Shown here: one piece after another, positions 16,488-28,183 of the stretch
Layout of the letters: every line of letters starts with the position of its first letter
How positions within the stretch are numbered: position 1 is the first letter of the stretch
Assembly: GCF_000336875.1 (NCBI RefSeq)
Contig: NZ_AOJK01000073.1
Location: 91,038-155,037, forward strand
DNA length: 64,000 nucleotides
Direction of reading: 5' to 3'
From: Halorubrum californiense DSM 19288
Lineage (GTDB): Archaea; Halobacteriota; Halobacteria; Halobacteriales; Haloferacaceae
The notes under the pieces: generated by a model
The model's database searches: none
Told to the model about the DNA's origin: nothing
Seen by the model: the letters and a program-made list of their open reading frames with translations, nothing else
Program-made: the position numbers and the translations under genes

Positions 16488-17764
16488 CGGTCGGTCACCT
16501 CGTCGGAGGCATCGTCGCTACTGATGCTACCGTCGCTCGCGTCGGCCGCGTCGATTCCGTCAGCCGCGTCGCTCGCGTCGACAACTCCGCCGGCGGCGGC
16601 GGCGATGGGCAGTTCCTCGGTGGCGTCGGGGCCTTGGAGGATCGCGACATCGTCGCGCTCGCGGGGGGTCGGGAGCCGCGCCGACCGGCGACCGTAGTAG
16701 ATGAAGCGCGTCCACCGTTCGAGGGAACCGTCGAACAGCCCCTCGCGGGCCCACGGGACGAGCGAGTGGACGTAGAGGTCGCTGTCGCGGGCGCGGACGG
16801 TGAGCGTTCCGGGCGTCAGCGTGATCGAGTTCGCGAGCGTCATCAGCGGGAGCCCGCTCCCGACGATCACCCGCATCCGGTTCATCGTCGGCTCGATCGG
16901 CATCCGGGGATCGAGGATGACGCGCGCGACGACGAGGTTCGCCTTCAGGATCTCGAACAGCAGCACGGGGACGTATATCAGCCCGCGGAGGATCCGCATC
17001 GGGGTCCGCGGAATCGCCGGGTTCGAATCGAGGCTCACCCGCGAGAGGGTGATCGAGACGATCGCGGCGGTCGCGACGCCCGTCACGGCGTCGAACCAGT
17101 AGGTCGGGTTGCCCAACAGGAGGTAAAAGGCCAGCGACAGCCCGAACAGCGCCACGAACCGGCCGGTGGTGGCCTCGGTCCGAAACCGCTCGCGTCGCGT
17201 CGGCCGGTCGACCGGGGCGGTCTCGACCGACAGCGGCGTGTTCGAGAGGGCGAACTCCAGCGGCTGGAGCAGCGTCGTGTTGCCCACCGGGGTGTACTCG
17301 GGGTCGAGGACGACGCGGTCGGCGTCGTTCGCCTCGGCGTACTCCGCGAGGACGCGGACGTAGTCGTCGGCGCCGAACAGGTAGTCGTCGGCGCCGAGCA
17401 CCGCCGTGACGACCTCGACGTCCGGGGCGGCGGGCGCCTCGGAGTCGTCGAGGTCGGCGGTCGTCCACGCCGCGGCGCGTTCGAGCACGCGCTCTGCGGC
17501 GGCGGCCCGCTCCTCGCTCTCCGGGTCCCCGTTCCGCCACGAGGCGATCTCGACGAGGTGGATCGCGGACGCGCCGTCGGCCGCTGCGGCCTCCGCGACG
17601 TGGGCGACCGTCGAGCGCAGCGTGGAACTCGGCTCGACCGGAACGATGACCGCGCCGGCCGACCCCGACGCCCCCGTCGCGTCCGAATCGGCGGCAGCGG
17701 CGGCGGCGTCCGGCGCGTCGCCGTCGGGGTCGTCCCCGCCGGACGCCGGGTCGGCGTCAGCCAC
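16484..17764 (-). CDS. mnhE: Fusion of UspA-like domain and Mrp antiporter subunit E
   Basis: A ~426-residue protein with two parts. Residues ~40-185 resemble a universal stress protein fold: VIVPVEPSSTLRSTVAHVAEAAAADGASAIHLVEIA ... VVTAVLGADDYLFGADDYVRVLAEYAEANDADRVVLDPEYTPVG, without the clear G-2X-G-9X-G(S/T) ATP loop. Residues ~195-370 are MnhE: two N-terminal helices, then PRTPMRILRGLIYVPVLLFEILKANLVVARVIL and SGLPLMTLANSITLTPGTLTV, the subunit signature. A Ser/Asp-rich tail follows. I chose GTG at 17764 because GGAGGT (17772-17777) is 7 bases upstream; GTG at 17773 is too close to it. First gene of the Mrp operon. Confidence 0.9.
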   Translation of the reverse strand: MADADPASGGDDPDGDAPDAAAAAADSDATGASGSAGAVIVPVEPSSTLRSTVAHVAEAAAADGASAIHLVEIASWRNGDPESEERAAAAERVLERAAAWTTADLDDSEAPAAPDVEVVTAVLGADDYLFGADDYVRVLAEYAEANDADRVVLDPEYTPVGNTTLLQPLEFALSNTPLSVETAPVDRPTRRERFRTEATTGRFVALFGLSLAFYLLLGNPTYWFDAVTGVATAAIVSITLSRVSLDSNPAIPRTPMRILRGLIYVPVLLFEILKANLVVARVILDPRMPIEPTMNRMRVIVGSGLPLMTLANSITLTPGTLTVRARDSDLYVHSLVPWAREGLFDGSLERWTRFIYYGRRSARLPTPRERDDVAILQGPDATEELPIAAAAGGVVDASDAADGIDAADASDGSISSDDASDEVTDR

Positions 17765-17771
17765 CCACCAC

Positions 17772-17777
17772 ACCTCC
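17772..17777 (-). promoter_or_regulatory. Strong Shine-Dalgarno for the Mrp operon
   Basis: GGAGGT on the minus strand with a 7-base gap to GTG at 17764. It argues for a leadered message for the operon and settles the start of mnhE, since another GTG at 17773 overlaps it. Most other first genes in the window look leaderless instead. Confidence 0.6.
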
Positions 17778-17984
17778 CACGGAGCCGTGCGTGACCGTCT
17801 CGTTACACATGGTATGTCTATCCGTGTGGTTACTCCAGCGCCTCAAAACAGTTTGTATCCGCGGAGACCCTGCCGGCTGCGGGCGATACCGTCCGCGCGG
17901 CTCACGGGCGTCACGGGGGCGTCGTGGAGCGTCGCAGCGGCACCGAGTTGCTGGTCGATCCGGTCGCCGCTCGTCGGCCGCCGC

Positions 17985-19154
17985 TCAGGCCGACGCGTCG
18001 AGCGCCGCCGCGAGCCGGTCGGCGATGCGGCCGGCGACCGCGTCCTTCGACCCCGCTGCCTCCTCGGGATCGGTCCTGTCCTCGCCGACGAGGAGGACGC
18101 GCGTCTCGTCGTCGCCCATCACGCTCGCGTCGTTCGCGACGACGAACGCCAGTCCCACGCGGTCGCGGATGCGCTCGGCCTCCGCGACCATCGCCGCGTC
18201 GTCGCCGGACGTTTCGGCCTTGAACCCGACGATTGGGAGGTCGGGGTACGCCTCGCGCACCGAGTCGATGAGCTTCGGCGTCGGCTCCAGTTCGACCGAC
18301 AGCGGCGACCCGGACCGGATCTTCTGGTCGACCGCGTCGGCGGTGAAGTCGGAGATGGCGGCCGCGGAGATCAGCGCGTCCGCGGTCGCCGCGGTCCGCC
18401 GACAGGCCGCCATCATCTCGTCGGCCGTCTCGACGGGGACCACGTCGGCGTACGGGACATCGGGGCCGTCCTGAACGAGCGTCACCCGCGCGCCGCGGAC
18501 GTAGAGCGCCCGCGCGACCGCCCGCCCGGTCTTCCCCGACGCGCGGTTCGTCAGGATGCGGATCGGGTCGATCCGCTCTTTCGTCGCGCCCGCGGTGACG
18601 ACGACGTGCGCTCCGGAGAGGGACTGCGAAGTCGTCGCCCTCGCGACCTCCGTCACGATGTTCTCCTCGGCCGCGATCTTCGCCTTCCCCTCCTCGATCC
18701 GCGGGTCGGCGAAGCGGACGCCCCACGACTCCAAGCGATCGAGCGCGTCGAGGACGCCCGGGTGGTCGTACATCGGCTCGTGCATCGCGGGCGCCATCAC
18801 GACCGGCACGTCCGCCCCGAGCGCGGTCGTCGCGCAGGTCGTCACGGGCGTGTCGTCGACGGCCGCGGCGATCTTCCCCGCGGTGTTGGCGGTCGCGGGC
18901 GCGAGCAGCAGGGCGTCGGCCCACCCCTCGCGGCCACAGAGTTCGACGTGTTCGACGCTTCCGGTGATCTCGGTGACGACCGGCTCGTCGGTGGCGAAGT
19001 CGACCGCCCAGGGATGAATGATGTTCGTCGCCGCCGGGGACATGACGGCGCGCACGCTCGCGCCGTAGCGGCGCAGTTCGTGCGCGAGTTCGACGACCTT
19101 CACCGCCGCGATGCTCCCCGAGACCCCGAGCGCGACGTTGACCCCGTCCAGCAT
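17985..19154 (-). CDS. coaBC: Bifunctional phosphopantothenoylcysteine decarboxylase / phosphopantothenate--cysteine ligase
   Basis: A 389-residue two-domain enzyme of CoA synthesis. The N-terminal flavoprotein (CoaC, ~1-175) has the GVSGSIAAVKV start, SPAATNIIHPWAVDF with the catalytic His region, LLLAPATANTAGKIA and the PVVMAPAMHEPMY loop. The C-terminal CoaB domain (~180-385) has VVVTAGATKERIDPIRILTNRASGKTGRAVARAL, the nucleotide-binding signature, and VGFKAET near residue 320. It converts 4'-phosphopantothenate plus cysteine to 4'-phosphopantetheine. Upstream 17765-17984 on its 3' side is an intergenic gap that holds the Mrp promoter region and no gene that I can see. Confidence 0.95.
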   Translation of the reverse strand: MLDGVNVALGVSGSIAAVKVVELAHELRRYGASVRAVMSPAATNIIHPWAVDFATDEPVVTEITGSVEHVELCGREGWADALLLAPATANTAGKIAAAVDDTPVTTCATTALGADVPVVMAPAMHEPMYDHPGVLDALDRLESWGVRFADPRIEEGKAKIAAEENIVTEVARATTSQSLSGAHVVVTAGATKERIDPIRILTNRASGKTGRAVARALYVRGARVTLVQDGPDVPYADVVPVETADEMMAACRRTAATADALISAAAISDFTADAVDQKIRSGSPLSVELEPTPKLIDSVREAYPDLPIVGFKAETSGDDAAMVAEAERIRDRVGLAFVVANDASVMGDDETRVLLVGEDRTDPEEAAGSKDAVAGRIADRLAAALDASA

Positions 19155-19206
19155 TACCGAGACCGTTTCCCCCGCGGCGGCTTATAAGATGCCGTTGCGG
19201 CTCCGG

Positions 19207-19713
19207 TCAGGACCCGTTCGGCTGGTCGCCGTCCTGCGGCGCCGGGAAGTCGGCCGCAGACAGCAGCGCGCTCACCGGCTCGGTCTCCAGCGCTCCGAGC
19301 ACCCCGGTGGCGGGCCCGGTCACCAGGGCGGCACCGGCCCGTTCGTTGGCGTCCTCCACCGACAGCCCGTCGACGCCGGCCGCGTACGACTCCAAGTCGT
19401 CGACCGCGGCCGAGACGATCTCGGCCTGCGCGTCGAGCAGCTCCGCCCGCGCCTCATCCTGCGAGAGGTTCCCGTCCTCGACGCGCGTCTCGATGTCCTC
19501 TCGGGCGGCCTGGATCTCCGATCTGACGTCGAGCGCGACCGTCGCGCTGGCGCGGTCGCCCTGAGCGTCGCTCCCGTCGCCCGCGCTGTCGGTCCCGTCG
19601 TCCGCCTGTCCGGGCGCGTCGCCGTCCGACCCGTCGAGGCCGCCGCAGCCGGCGAGCCCGAGCGTCGATCCCGTCGCCGCGGCCGCCAGCACGCGTCGTC
19701 GCGGTGTGTCCAT
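19207..19713 (-). CDS. Tat-exported lipoprotein, unknown function
   Basis: A 168-residue protein beginning MDTPRRRVLAAAATGSTLGLAGCGG: twin arginines followed by a hydrophobic stretch and the lipobox LAGC, so it should be exported by the Tat pathway and anchored to the outer face of the membrane through Cys23. After an Asp/Gly-rich spacer comes a helical domain (residues ~55-145) with EIQAAREDIETRVEDGNLSQDEARAELLDAQAEIVSAAVDDL. No binding or enzyme motif is visible. The ATG at 19713 is fixed by the position of the twin-Arg motif. Confidence 0.8.
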   Translation of the reverse strand: MDTPRRRVLAAAATGSTLGLAGCGGLDGSDGDAPGQADDGTDSAGDGSDAQGDRASATVALDVRSEIQAAREDIETRVEDGNLSQDEARAELLDAQAEIVSAAVDDLESYAAGVDGLSVEDANERAGAALVTGPATGVLGALETEPVSALLSAADFPAPQDGDQPNGS

Positions 19714-19898
19714 CACGGTCGCGCTCGGCTCTCGGCCCACTTGTCGGTTCCGTAGACGAGCCCCGCCGCGGTCGGCGACCGTCTCCCGTCGGCTATCGAG
19801 TCGCACGAACGCTCGCCTCGTTCGCCTCGCCTCCGGGGACGCGGCGCGGCGCACCGTCCGCCCGCGAGTCTCCGTGTGGCACCCGGCGGGACCCTCGC

Positions 19899-21603
<1,705 letters not shown>

Positions 21604-21683
21604 ACCGTGTGTTAGGGGCGGCATAGTCTTTTGCCTTCCGGCGGAGGAAGCGACGGAACGACGCTGAACCCGAACCGACGGAA

Positions 21684-22454
21684 CTACTCCGCGTCCGCGT
21701 CCCGGTCCGCGAACGACCCCTCGCGAATCGCCGCCTCGGCCGCGTCGAGCGCGGCGTCGGCGTCGAACTCGTCGACGACCCGCTTCAGTTCCGCGGGCGT
21801 CGCGTCCGCCAGATCGCGTGCGTGTTCCGTCACGTTCGGCACCGCGCGCAGGAGGTTGTCGAGTATCGGCACGTCGGCGGTCCGCGGCGAGCGGCTTCCG
21901 GGGTTGAGGTCGATCACTATCTCCGTCTTCCCCATCGCGTCGAGCGCGGCGGCGCGGTCGCCGTCCTCCAGCGGGACGACGACGACATCGGCCGCCTCGA
22001 TCCCGTCAGCATCGACGACGCCGCGCGCGTGGTCGAGCCCGGAGATCTCGCCGTCGCCGGCGAGGCCCTTCACCTCGGCGGCGCCGTGGTCGCGGAGGTG
22101 GTCGGCGATCCGCCGGACGCGCTCGTCGGTGTGGTTGAACAGGTTCACCTCCAGATCCGCGTCGACCGCCTCAGCGAGGTCGACCGTCTCCGCGGGCGCG
22201 AGCGCGGCCACGTTCCCGTTCACCGAGATCACGGGCCGGTCGGCGAGCAGGAGCGTCGCGGCCGCGGCGCGCGCCGCGTCGTCGGCGCTCGGGAGCGTGC
22301 GCTCGCCGAGGAGGTAGTCGAACGCCTCGCCGCGCCCCTGTGCGATCAACCCCTGCTTCGAGGTGATTCCCCGCTCGACGCCCGCCTCGATCCGGTGGCG
22401 CGTCACGAGCGACGCGTAGCGCGGGTGATCCTCGGGGATCTCCGTCTCCGTCAT
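21684..22454 (-). CDS. 4-phosphopantoate--beta-alanine ligase (phosphopantothenate synthetase)
   Basis: A 256-residue archaeal enzyme (COG1701) that joins 4-phosphopantoate and beta-alanine using ATP, replacing the bacterial PanC/CoaA order. Family blocks: EDHPRYASLVTRHRIEAGVERGITSKQGLIAQGRGEAFDYLLGE at the N-terminus, RPVISVNGNVAALAP, EVNLFNHTDERVRRIADHLRDHGA, and VVPLEDGDRAAALDAMGKTEIVIDLNPGSRSPRTADVPILDNLLRA. It feeds the CoaBC enzyme encoded about 2.5 kb away on the same strand. A TTAAA box at 22478-22482 is centred ~26 bases before the ATG, which suggests a leaderless message. Confidence 0.95.
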   Translation of the reverse strand: MTETEIPEDHPRYASLVTRHRIEAGVERGITSKQGLIAQGRGEAFDYLLGERTLPSADDAARAAAATLLLADRPVISVNGNVAALAPAETVDLAEAVDADLEVNLFNHTDERVRRIADHLRDHGAAEVKGLAGDGEISGLDHARGVVDADGIEAADVVVVPLEDGDRAAALDAMGKTEIVIDLNPGSRSPRTADVPILDNLLRAVPNVTEHARDLADATPAELKRVVDEFDADAALDAAEAAIREGSFADRDADAE

Positions 22455-22477
22455 ACCCGAGCGAGGCGGTGCGTCGG

Positions 22478-22538
22478 TTAAAGTGGTGCGTTCGCCATCA
22501 CCCTGTGTATCCGTGGTACCATACCACACAAATATTAA
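22478..22538. promoter_or_regulatory. Divergent promoter region with a 6-3-6 inverted repeat
   Basis: Between the two divergent starts at 22454 and 22567 lie a minus-strand TATA-like box (22478-22482) and a plus-strand one (AATATTAAT, 22531-22539), each placed about 27-33 bases from its start. Between them is the inverted repeat GTGGTA-CCA-TACCAC at 22513-22527, which could be an operator serving either side. Box positions are read directly; regulation is inference. Confidence 0.5.
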
Positions 22539-22566
22539 TCAACGTCGACACGTAGCGCAACCCGGG

Positions 22567-22803
22567 ATGGACCGTACCGGTAAATACACCGTCGTCGACG
22601 CGTGTAACGACCACGGAGCGATCACCCTCCGTGAATATCCCCGAAACGGAACGCTGTACGTCGTCGAGTACGACGATCCCGACATCGAGTCGGCGCTGTC
22701 GGAACTGGAGGTCGGTTCCGTCGTCGAACTCGACCTGCGGCGAGCGGGCCGCCGGGGCAACGCGTGGTGCGCGGAGTCCGCTCGGGCGGTCGAAACCGGG
22801 TGA
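22567..22803 (+). CDS. Small conserved haloarchaeal protein (DUF7999-like), unknown function
   Basis: A 78-residue cytoplasmic protein predicted to be mostly beta strand: KYTVVDACNDHGAITLREYPRNGTLYVVEYDDPDIESALSELEVGSVVELDLRRAGRRGNAWCAE. The pattern of strands and the C-terminal basic patch (RRAGRRG) resemble an OB-like fold, but this is only an impression. The ATG at 22567 is chosen because the sequence before it overlaps the promoter. Divergent from the phosphopantothenate synthetase gene. Confidence 0.7.
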   Translation: MDRTGKYTVVDACNDHGAITLREYPRNGTLYVVEYDDPDIESALSELEVGSVVELDLRRAGRRGNAWCAESARAVETG

Positions 22804-22860
22804 TCGACGCGGGTCGGTCACCGTCCGTCGCGGTCGGTCGCTTCTTTCGGTCCGGTCCCG

Positions 22861-24561
<1,701 letters not shown>

Positions 24562-24585
24562 GCCTCCCGGTACCCGCCGGTCGCG

Positions 24586-24593
24586 TATAAATA
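24586..24593 (-). promoter_or_regulatory. TATA box for the methylmalonyl-CoA mutase gene
   Basis: TATAAATA-like element (read as TATTTATA on the minus strand) centred about 28 bases upstream of the ATG at 24561, predicting transcription start at or next to the start codon. It lies in a short A/T-rich island between divergent genes. Confidence 0.65.
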
Positions 24594-24654
24594 TTCATTA
24601 TATTCTGAAAGGGGCGGCGGCGCGCTCTCAGTTCCCGCAGCCTCGCGGGTCCAT

Positions 24655-24659
24655 TATAA
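24655..24659 (+). promoter_or_regulatory. TATA box for the HGPY-motif protein gene
   Basis: TATAA within CCATTATAACC, centred 26 bases before the ATG at 24683, consistent with a leaderless transcript. Confidence 0.55.
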
Positions 24660-24682
24660 CCTGTCGCGTCGAACTGCCGACC

Positions 24683-25039
24683 ATGACGGACTCCGCCGAG
24701 CGCCCGACGCCGCCCGAGGGACTCCCGCCGGAACTGGTGACGGAACTGCGCGAGTGTGCGCCCGGACAGCTCCGGAAGGCGATCGTCCACGCGCAGGAGC
24801 TGCTCCACTTTCACGGGGAGGCGGAGCTCCCGATCGACGCGGAGGGAAACGACGACATCCTCCGCGTCACGGAACACGACGGCTACACCGAAGTGGTGAA
24901 GCAGTTCCGCTGCGCGGACGGCTGCGACGACTGCCCGCACGGCCCGTACCTCTACCACGTCACGGAGGAGCCCCGCCCGGACGGGGAGAGCAAGGTCCAC
25001 TGGTCGTTCATGGGAACAGTCAACACGGAAGAGGAGTGA
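24683..25039 (+). CDS. Conserved haloarchaeal protein with CxxxCxxC-HGPY motif
   Basis: A 118-residue acidic cytoplasmic protein. Residues ~80-92 read CADGCDDCPHGPYLY, three cysteines and a histidine spaced as for a small metal site, and the preceding region is helical (QLRKAIVHAQELLHFHGE). The C...C..C-HGPY pattern recalls DUF6788-type proteins associated with integrase-like neighbourhoods, but the length and context here differ. No enzyme motif is seen. Single gene, divergent from methylmalonyl-CoA mutase. Confidence 0.7.
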   Translation: MTDSAERPTPPEGLPPELVTELRECAPGQLRKAIVHAQELLHFHGEAELPIDAEGNDDILRVTEHDGYTEVVKQFRCADGCDDCPHGPYLYHVTEEPRPDGESKVHWSFMGTVNTEEE

Positions 25040-25118
25040 CCGGGTCGGGGTAGCGGGTACCCGGAGCGCAGCGGTGGGTGACCGGAGCGACGTGACGTGC
25101 CGAGCGCGCGCTCGGCCG

Positions 25119-26813
25119 TCAGGGGTTCAGTCCCCAGATTCCGGCCCGGACGAACACCAGCACCGGAATGATCTCCAACCGGCCGATCCACATGTTGAGG
25201 ACGAACATCCCCTCGGCGGCCGGCGACATCGAGGGGCCCGTGATCCCGGTGGAGAGGCCGACGTTGCCCTGCGCGCTCGCGACCTCGAACAGCGCGTCGG
25301 CGTACCCGAACTCCGGGCCGGCGACGTTGACGAGGACGAGGCTGCCGGCGACGAGCGCGAGGAGCCACAGCAGCGTGACGATGGCGGCCTCGCCGAACTC
25401 CCGTTCCATGGTCTCGCGGTCCAGCGTCCGGTCGCCCAGCCGCGCGGTGACGACGGCGTTCTTCGGGAGGAAGACCCGGGAGAACTGCCAGACGATCCCG
25501 CGGACGACCGTGTACCCCCGGACGATCTTGATACCCCCCACAGTCGATCCGGCCGCCCCGCCGAGCGTCATCGCGCCGACGACCAACACCTTCCCGCCGG
25601 CGACCCAGCGACCGATCGGCGCGGACTGGAATCCGGTACACGTGAGCGCGCTGACCCACTGGAACGTCGAGTCCCGGACGGCGTCGAGCTGCGCCCAGTC
25701 GAGGAGCGACGCGGAGAGCGGAAGGAACGAGCCAGTCGCGAACGCGTCCGTCGTCGCCCGGACGGACGCGACGTTCTGTACCGAGAGGACGACGACGCCC
25801 GCGCCGAGCAGCGCGAACAGCCACCTCGTCTGGAGGTCCCCGATCAGCTCGCGCACGTTCCGGTCGCGGAGCACGACGTAGTGGACCGGAAACGCGATCG
25901 CGCCGAGGATCATGATCGGCAGCAGCGTCGCCTCCACGAGCGGGGAGCCGTACGTCGCGATCGAGTTGTCCGTCACGGAGAACCCCCCCGTGGTGAGACC
26001 GGTCATCGCGTGGTTGAGCGCCTGCCACGCCGTCTCGCCGAGCGAGAGCGACTCGGCGTACGCGCTCCCGCTCGCCCGGATCGCGGCGAACAGCATCGCG
26101 AAGGCCAGCAGCGTGTACGCCACGACGAGCTTCCAGACCGTGCGGACGGTCGAGACGACGCTCGGGTGGATCTTCTGTTCCCGCGCCTCGCTGCGGTAGA
26201 GGGCGTAGCTCCCGCTCCCGGGGCGCGAGAGGATCGAGACCGTGAGGACGATGACGCCCACCCCGCCGACCCACTGGATGAACGAGCGCCACCACTGTAC
26301 CGCCCGCGGCAGCGACGGCTCGTGGATCGCCATCGTCAGGCCGCTCCCGGTCCACCCGCTCATGCTCTCGAAGACGGCGTGGAGCGGGTCGCGGAAGTAC
26401 GCGAGACTGGAGAGCGTCGCCGTCCCGCCGACGCCGATCGGCTCCCACGAGGCGGTGTCCGCGGCCGCCGGGACGAACGCGTCCATCGCGGCCGGCGGCG
26501 TCACCCACGCCGTGAGGAACAGCGGGAGCGCGCCGAAGAGGGCGACCATGAGCCAGCCGCCGGCCGCGATCACCATCCCGTGTTTCATCTTCGGCTCCGG
26601 GGCGTCGGCGAACCGCCTGTTCGCGAGGCCGCCGACGACCGCCGTCACGCCGCCCGCGAGGAGGAAGCCGAGCGCCGCGTGGAGCTCTCCGAATCCGAGG
26701 GCGACGACCACGGTGACGGTCATCAGCCCGGCCTCCATCAGGACGAGCGACCCGATGTCCCGAGCGATCACGCCGAGGTCGCCCGGGAGCCGACCGCCGT
26801 TCCGGTCGGGCAT
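25119..26813 (-). CDS. trkH: TrkH-family potassium uptake protein (first copy)
   Basis: A 564-residue membrane protein of the TrkH/KtrB superfamily with four P-loop repeats. Filter-like segments are seen after HAVFESMSGWTGSGLTMA, in LNHAMTGLTTGGFSVTDN, in SALTCTGFQSAP and in FEVASAQGNVGLSTGITG. The C-terminus ends NMWIGRLEIIPVLVFVRAGIWG, the usual TrkH end. About ten membrane segments. It follows a short TrkA by one base, so the two are expressed together and form a K+ channel with its gating ring. Confidence 0.93.
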   Translation of the reverse strand: MPDRNGGRLPGDLGVIARDIGSLVLMEAGLMTVTVVVALGFGELHAALGFLLAGGVTAVVGGLANRRFADAPEPKMKHGMVIAAGGWLMVALFGALPLFLTAWVTPPAAMDAFVPAAADTASWEPIGVGGTATLSSLAYFRDPLHAVFESMSGWTGSGLTMAIHEPSLPRAVQWWRSFIQWVGGVGVIVLTVSILSRPGSGSYALYRSEAREQKIHPSVVSTVRTVWKLVVAYTLLAFAMLFAAIRASGSAYAESLSLGETAWQALNHAMTGLTTGGFSVTDNSIATYGSPLVEATLLPIMILGAIAFPVHYVVLRDRNVRELIGDLQTRWLFALLGAGVVVLSVQNVASVRATTDAFATGSFLPLSASLLDWAQLDAVRDSTFQWVSALTCTGFQSAPIGRWVAGGKVLVVGAMTLGGAAGSTVGGIKIVRGYTVVRGIVWQFSRVFLPKNAVVTARLGDRTLDRETMEREFGEAAIVTLLWLLALVAGSLVLVNVAGPEFGYADALFEVASAQGNVGLSTGITGPSMSPAAEGMFVLNMWIGRLEIIPVLVFVRAGIWGLNP

Positions 26814-26814
26814 C

Positions 26815-27498
26815 TCAGTCGTGGTCCTCCGTGTGACCGAACACGTCGGTCACTTCGGGGGTCGCGCCCACCCCCGAGTACACCGTGAGCAGGTCGCCGG
26901 CCTCGATCCGCGTGGTTCCGCGCGGTGTTATCGGTGTGTCCGCTCCATTCCGCTCGACGGCGACGATCAGCGTCTGGCCGCCGATGAGGTCCTCCTCGTC
27001 GGCCTCGCGGAGCGTCTTCCCGGCGATCGGCGCGTCCGGGCCGACGGTGATCTCGAACACCTCGGCCTCCTCACCGATGTGCATGAAGTCGACGATCGAC
27101 GGTCGACTCACCGCCCGGTAGAGGTACTCCGCGATCAGACTCTGGGGATTCTGCATCGTGTTGACGCCGATCTGCTCGAACACGTTCATGTGCTCGGGGT
27201 TGTGCACGACCGAGACGATGTTCGGAACCGACAGCTCCTGCGCCAGCAGACAGACCATGATGTTCGTCGCGTCCTGGTCCGTCGTCGAGATGAGGGCGTC
27301 CGCCCGGTCGGCCCCGGCGTCTTGGAGGGTCTCCTTCGAGGTCGCGTCGTCGTTGAGGACGAGGCAGTCGTACTGCCGCGACGCCCGCTCCGCCCGTTCC
27401 TCGTCGCGCTCGATGACGACGACCTCGTTGCCGCTGTCGGTGGCGAGGTCGACGAGCGGCGTCCCGATGTCGCCCGCGCCCACGACGATCACGTACAT
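26815..27498 (-). CDS. trkA: TrkA-type potassium channel regulator (single RCK_N/RCK_C)
   Basis: A 227-residue cytoplasmic protein. The N-terminal RCK/Rossmann domain starts MYVIVVGAGDIGTPLVDLA with the NAD(H)-binding GxGxxG and an acidic residue after strand 2 (VVVIERDEER). The C-terminal RCK_C/TrkA_C domain (residues ~140-220) contains AEVFEITVGPDAPIAGKTLREADEEDLIGGQTLIVAVERNG. Such proteins bind nucleotides and gate TrkH. The start is ATG at 27498; longer upstream reading is not supported. Immediately upstream of trkH (first copy). Confidence 0.93.
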   Translation of the reverse strand: MYVIVVGAGDIGTPLVDLATDSGNEVVVIERDEERAERASRQYDCLVLNDDATSKETLQDAGADRADALISTTDQDATNIMVCLLAQELSVPNIVSVVHNPEHMNVFEQIGVNTMQNPQSLIAEYLYRAVSRPSIVDFMHIGEEAEVFEITVGPDAPIAGKTLREADEEDLIGGQTLIVAVERNGADTPITPRGTTRIEAGDLLTVYSGVGATPEVTDVFGHTEDHD

Positions 27499-27626
27499 AG
27501 GAAGAGTGTTCAAAAAGGATCCCCGAAAACCTACCGTTCCGCGACACGACGGCGCGATCGGACGCCGGGACGGGAGTCGGTCGCGGTGGGCCCGGTGCCG
27601 ACCGTCACTGGTCGGGGCGGCGGCGA

Positions 27627-28067
27627 TCAGTCGGGCGAGCCGTCGCGCGGAAGCGCGACCACGGGCACGTGCGACTCCGTCACGAGTTCGAGCGAGATAT
27701 CGCCCGAGAGGAACCGGAACAGGCGGTTTCCGCCCCGCGAGCGGTAGGCGATCGCGGTCGCGTCGACCTCGTCGACGGCGTCGAAGATCGCACCGGCGAC
27801 GTCGCGGGCGTACGCGGTGTGGTCGCCGGCGTCCGGGAACACCGTCCGGACCGCGGCGTACGACTCCGCGGCGAGTTCCTCGGACTGCTCGACCGGCGTC
27901 TTGTCCGGGACGCCCTCGCCCTTCTCGACCACGTGGAGCGCGGTCACGCGTTCCGGATCGTACGGTTCGAGGGTCCGCGCCGTCGCCAGCGCGTCCGCTT
28001 CGTTCGCGACCGGAACGAGGACGTGGCCGAGGAGATTCTGCCCGTCGGAATCGCCGGTATTCGTCAT
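27627..28067 (-). CDS. Universal stress protein (UspA family)
   Basis: A 146-residue UspA-fold protein: HVLVPVANEADALATARTLEPYDPERVTALHVVEKGEGVPDK and a C-terminal part IAYRSRGGNRLFRFLSGDISLELVTESHVPVVALPR. The usual ATP-binding G-2X-G-9X-G(S/T) reads RGGNRLFRFLSGDIS, a degenerate version, so nucleotide binding is uncertain. It sits between TrkH copies, as UspA proteins often do in haloarchaeal ion-transport clusters, which suggests a regulatory role in K+ uptake. Confidence 0.85.
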   Translation of the reverse strand: MTNTGDSDGQNLLGHVLVPVANEADALATARTLEPYDPERVTALHVVEKGEGVPDKTPVEQSEELAAESYAAVRTVFPDAGDHTAYARDVAGAIFDAVDEVDATAIAYRSRGGNRLFRFLSGDISLELVTESHVPVVALPRDGSPD

Positions 28068-28183
28068 ACCTCACCCGACACTCCCGCCGGTTAAGAATAT
28101 ACGCACTCCGTCCCCCGGTCGACTCGGCGATCGGACCCTCGCGGGGTCGTAGCGGGGGGCGTTCGCGGTCCCGGGGACGCCCG

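Noticed and set aside
17765..17984. Possible small gene upstream of the Mrp operon
   Set aside because: No frame with a good start and haloarchaeal codon pattern; only a possible weak inverted repeat (CACATGG..CCGTGTG near 17806-17827) and the Shine-Dalgarno were found.
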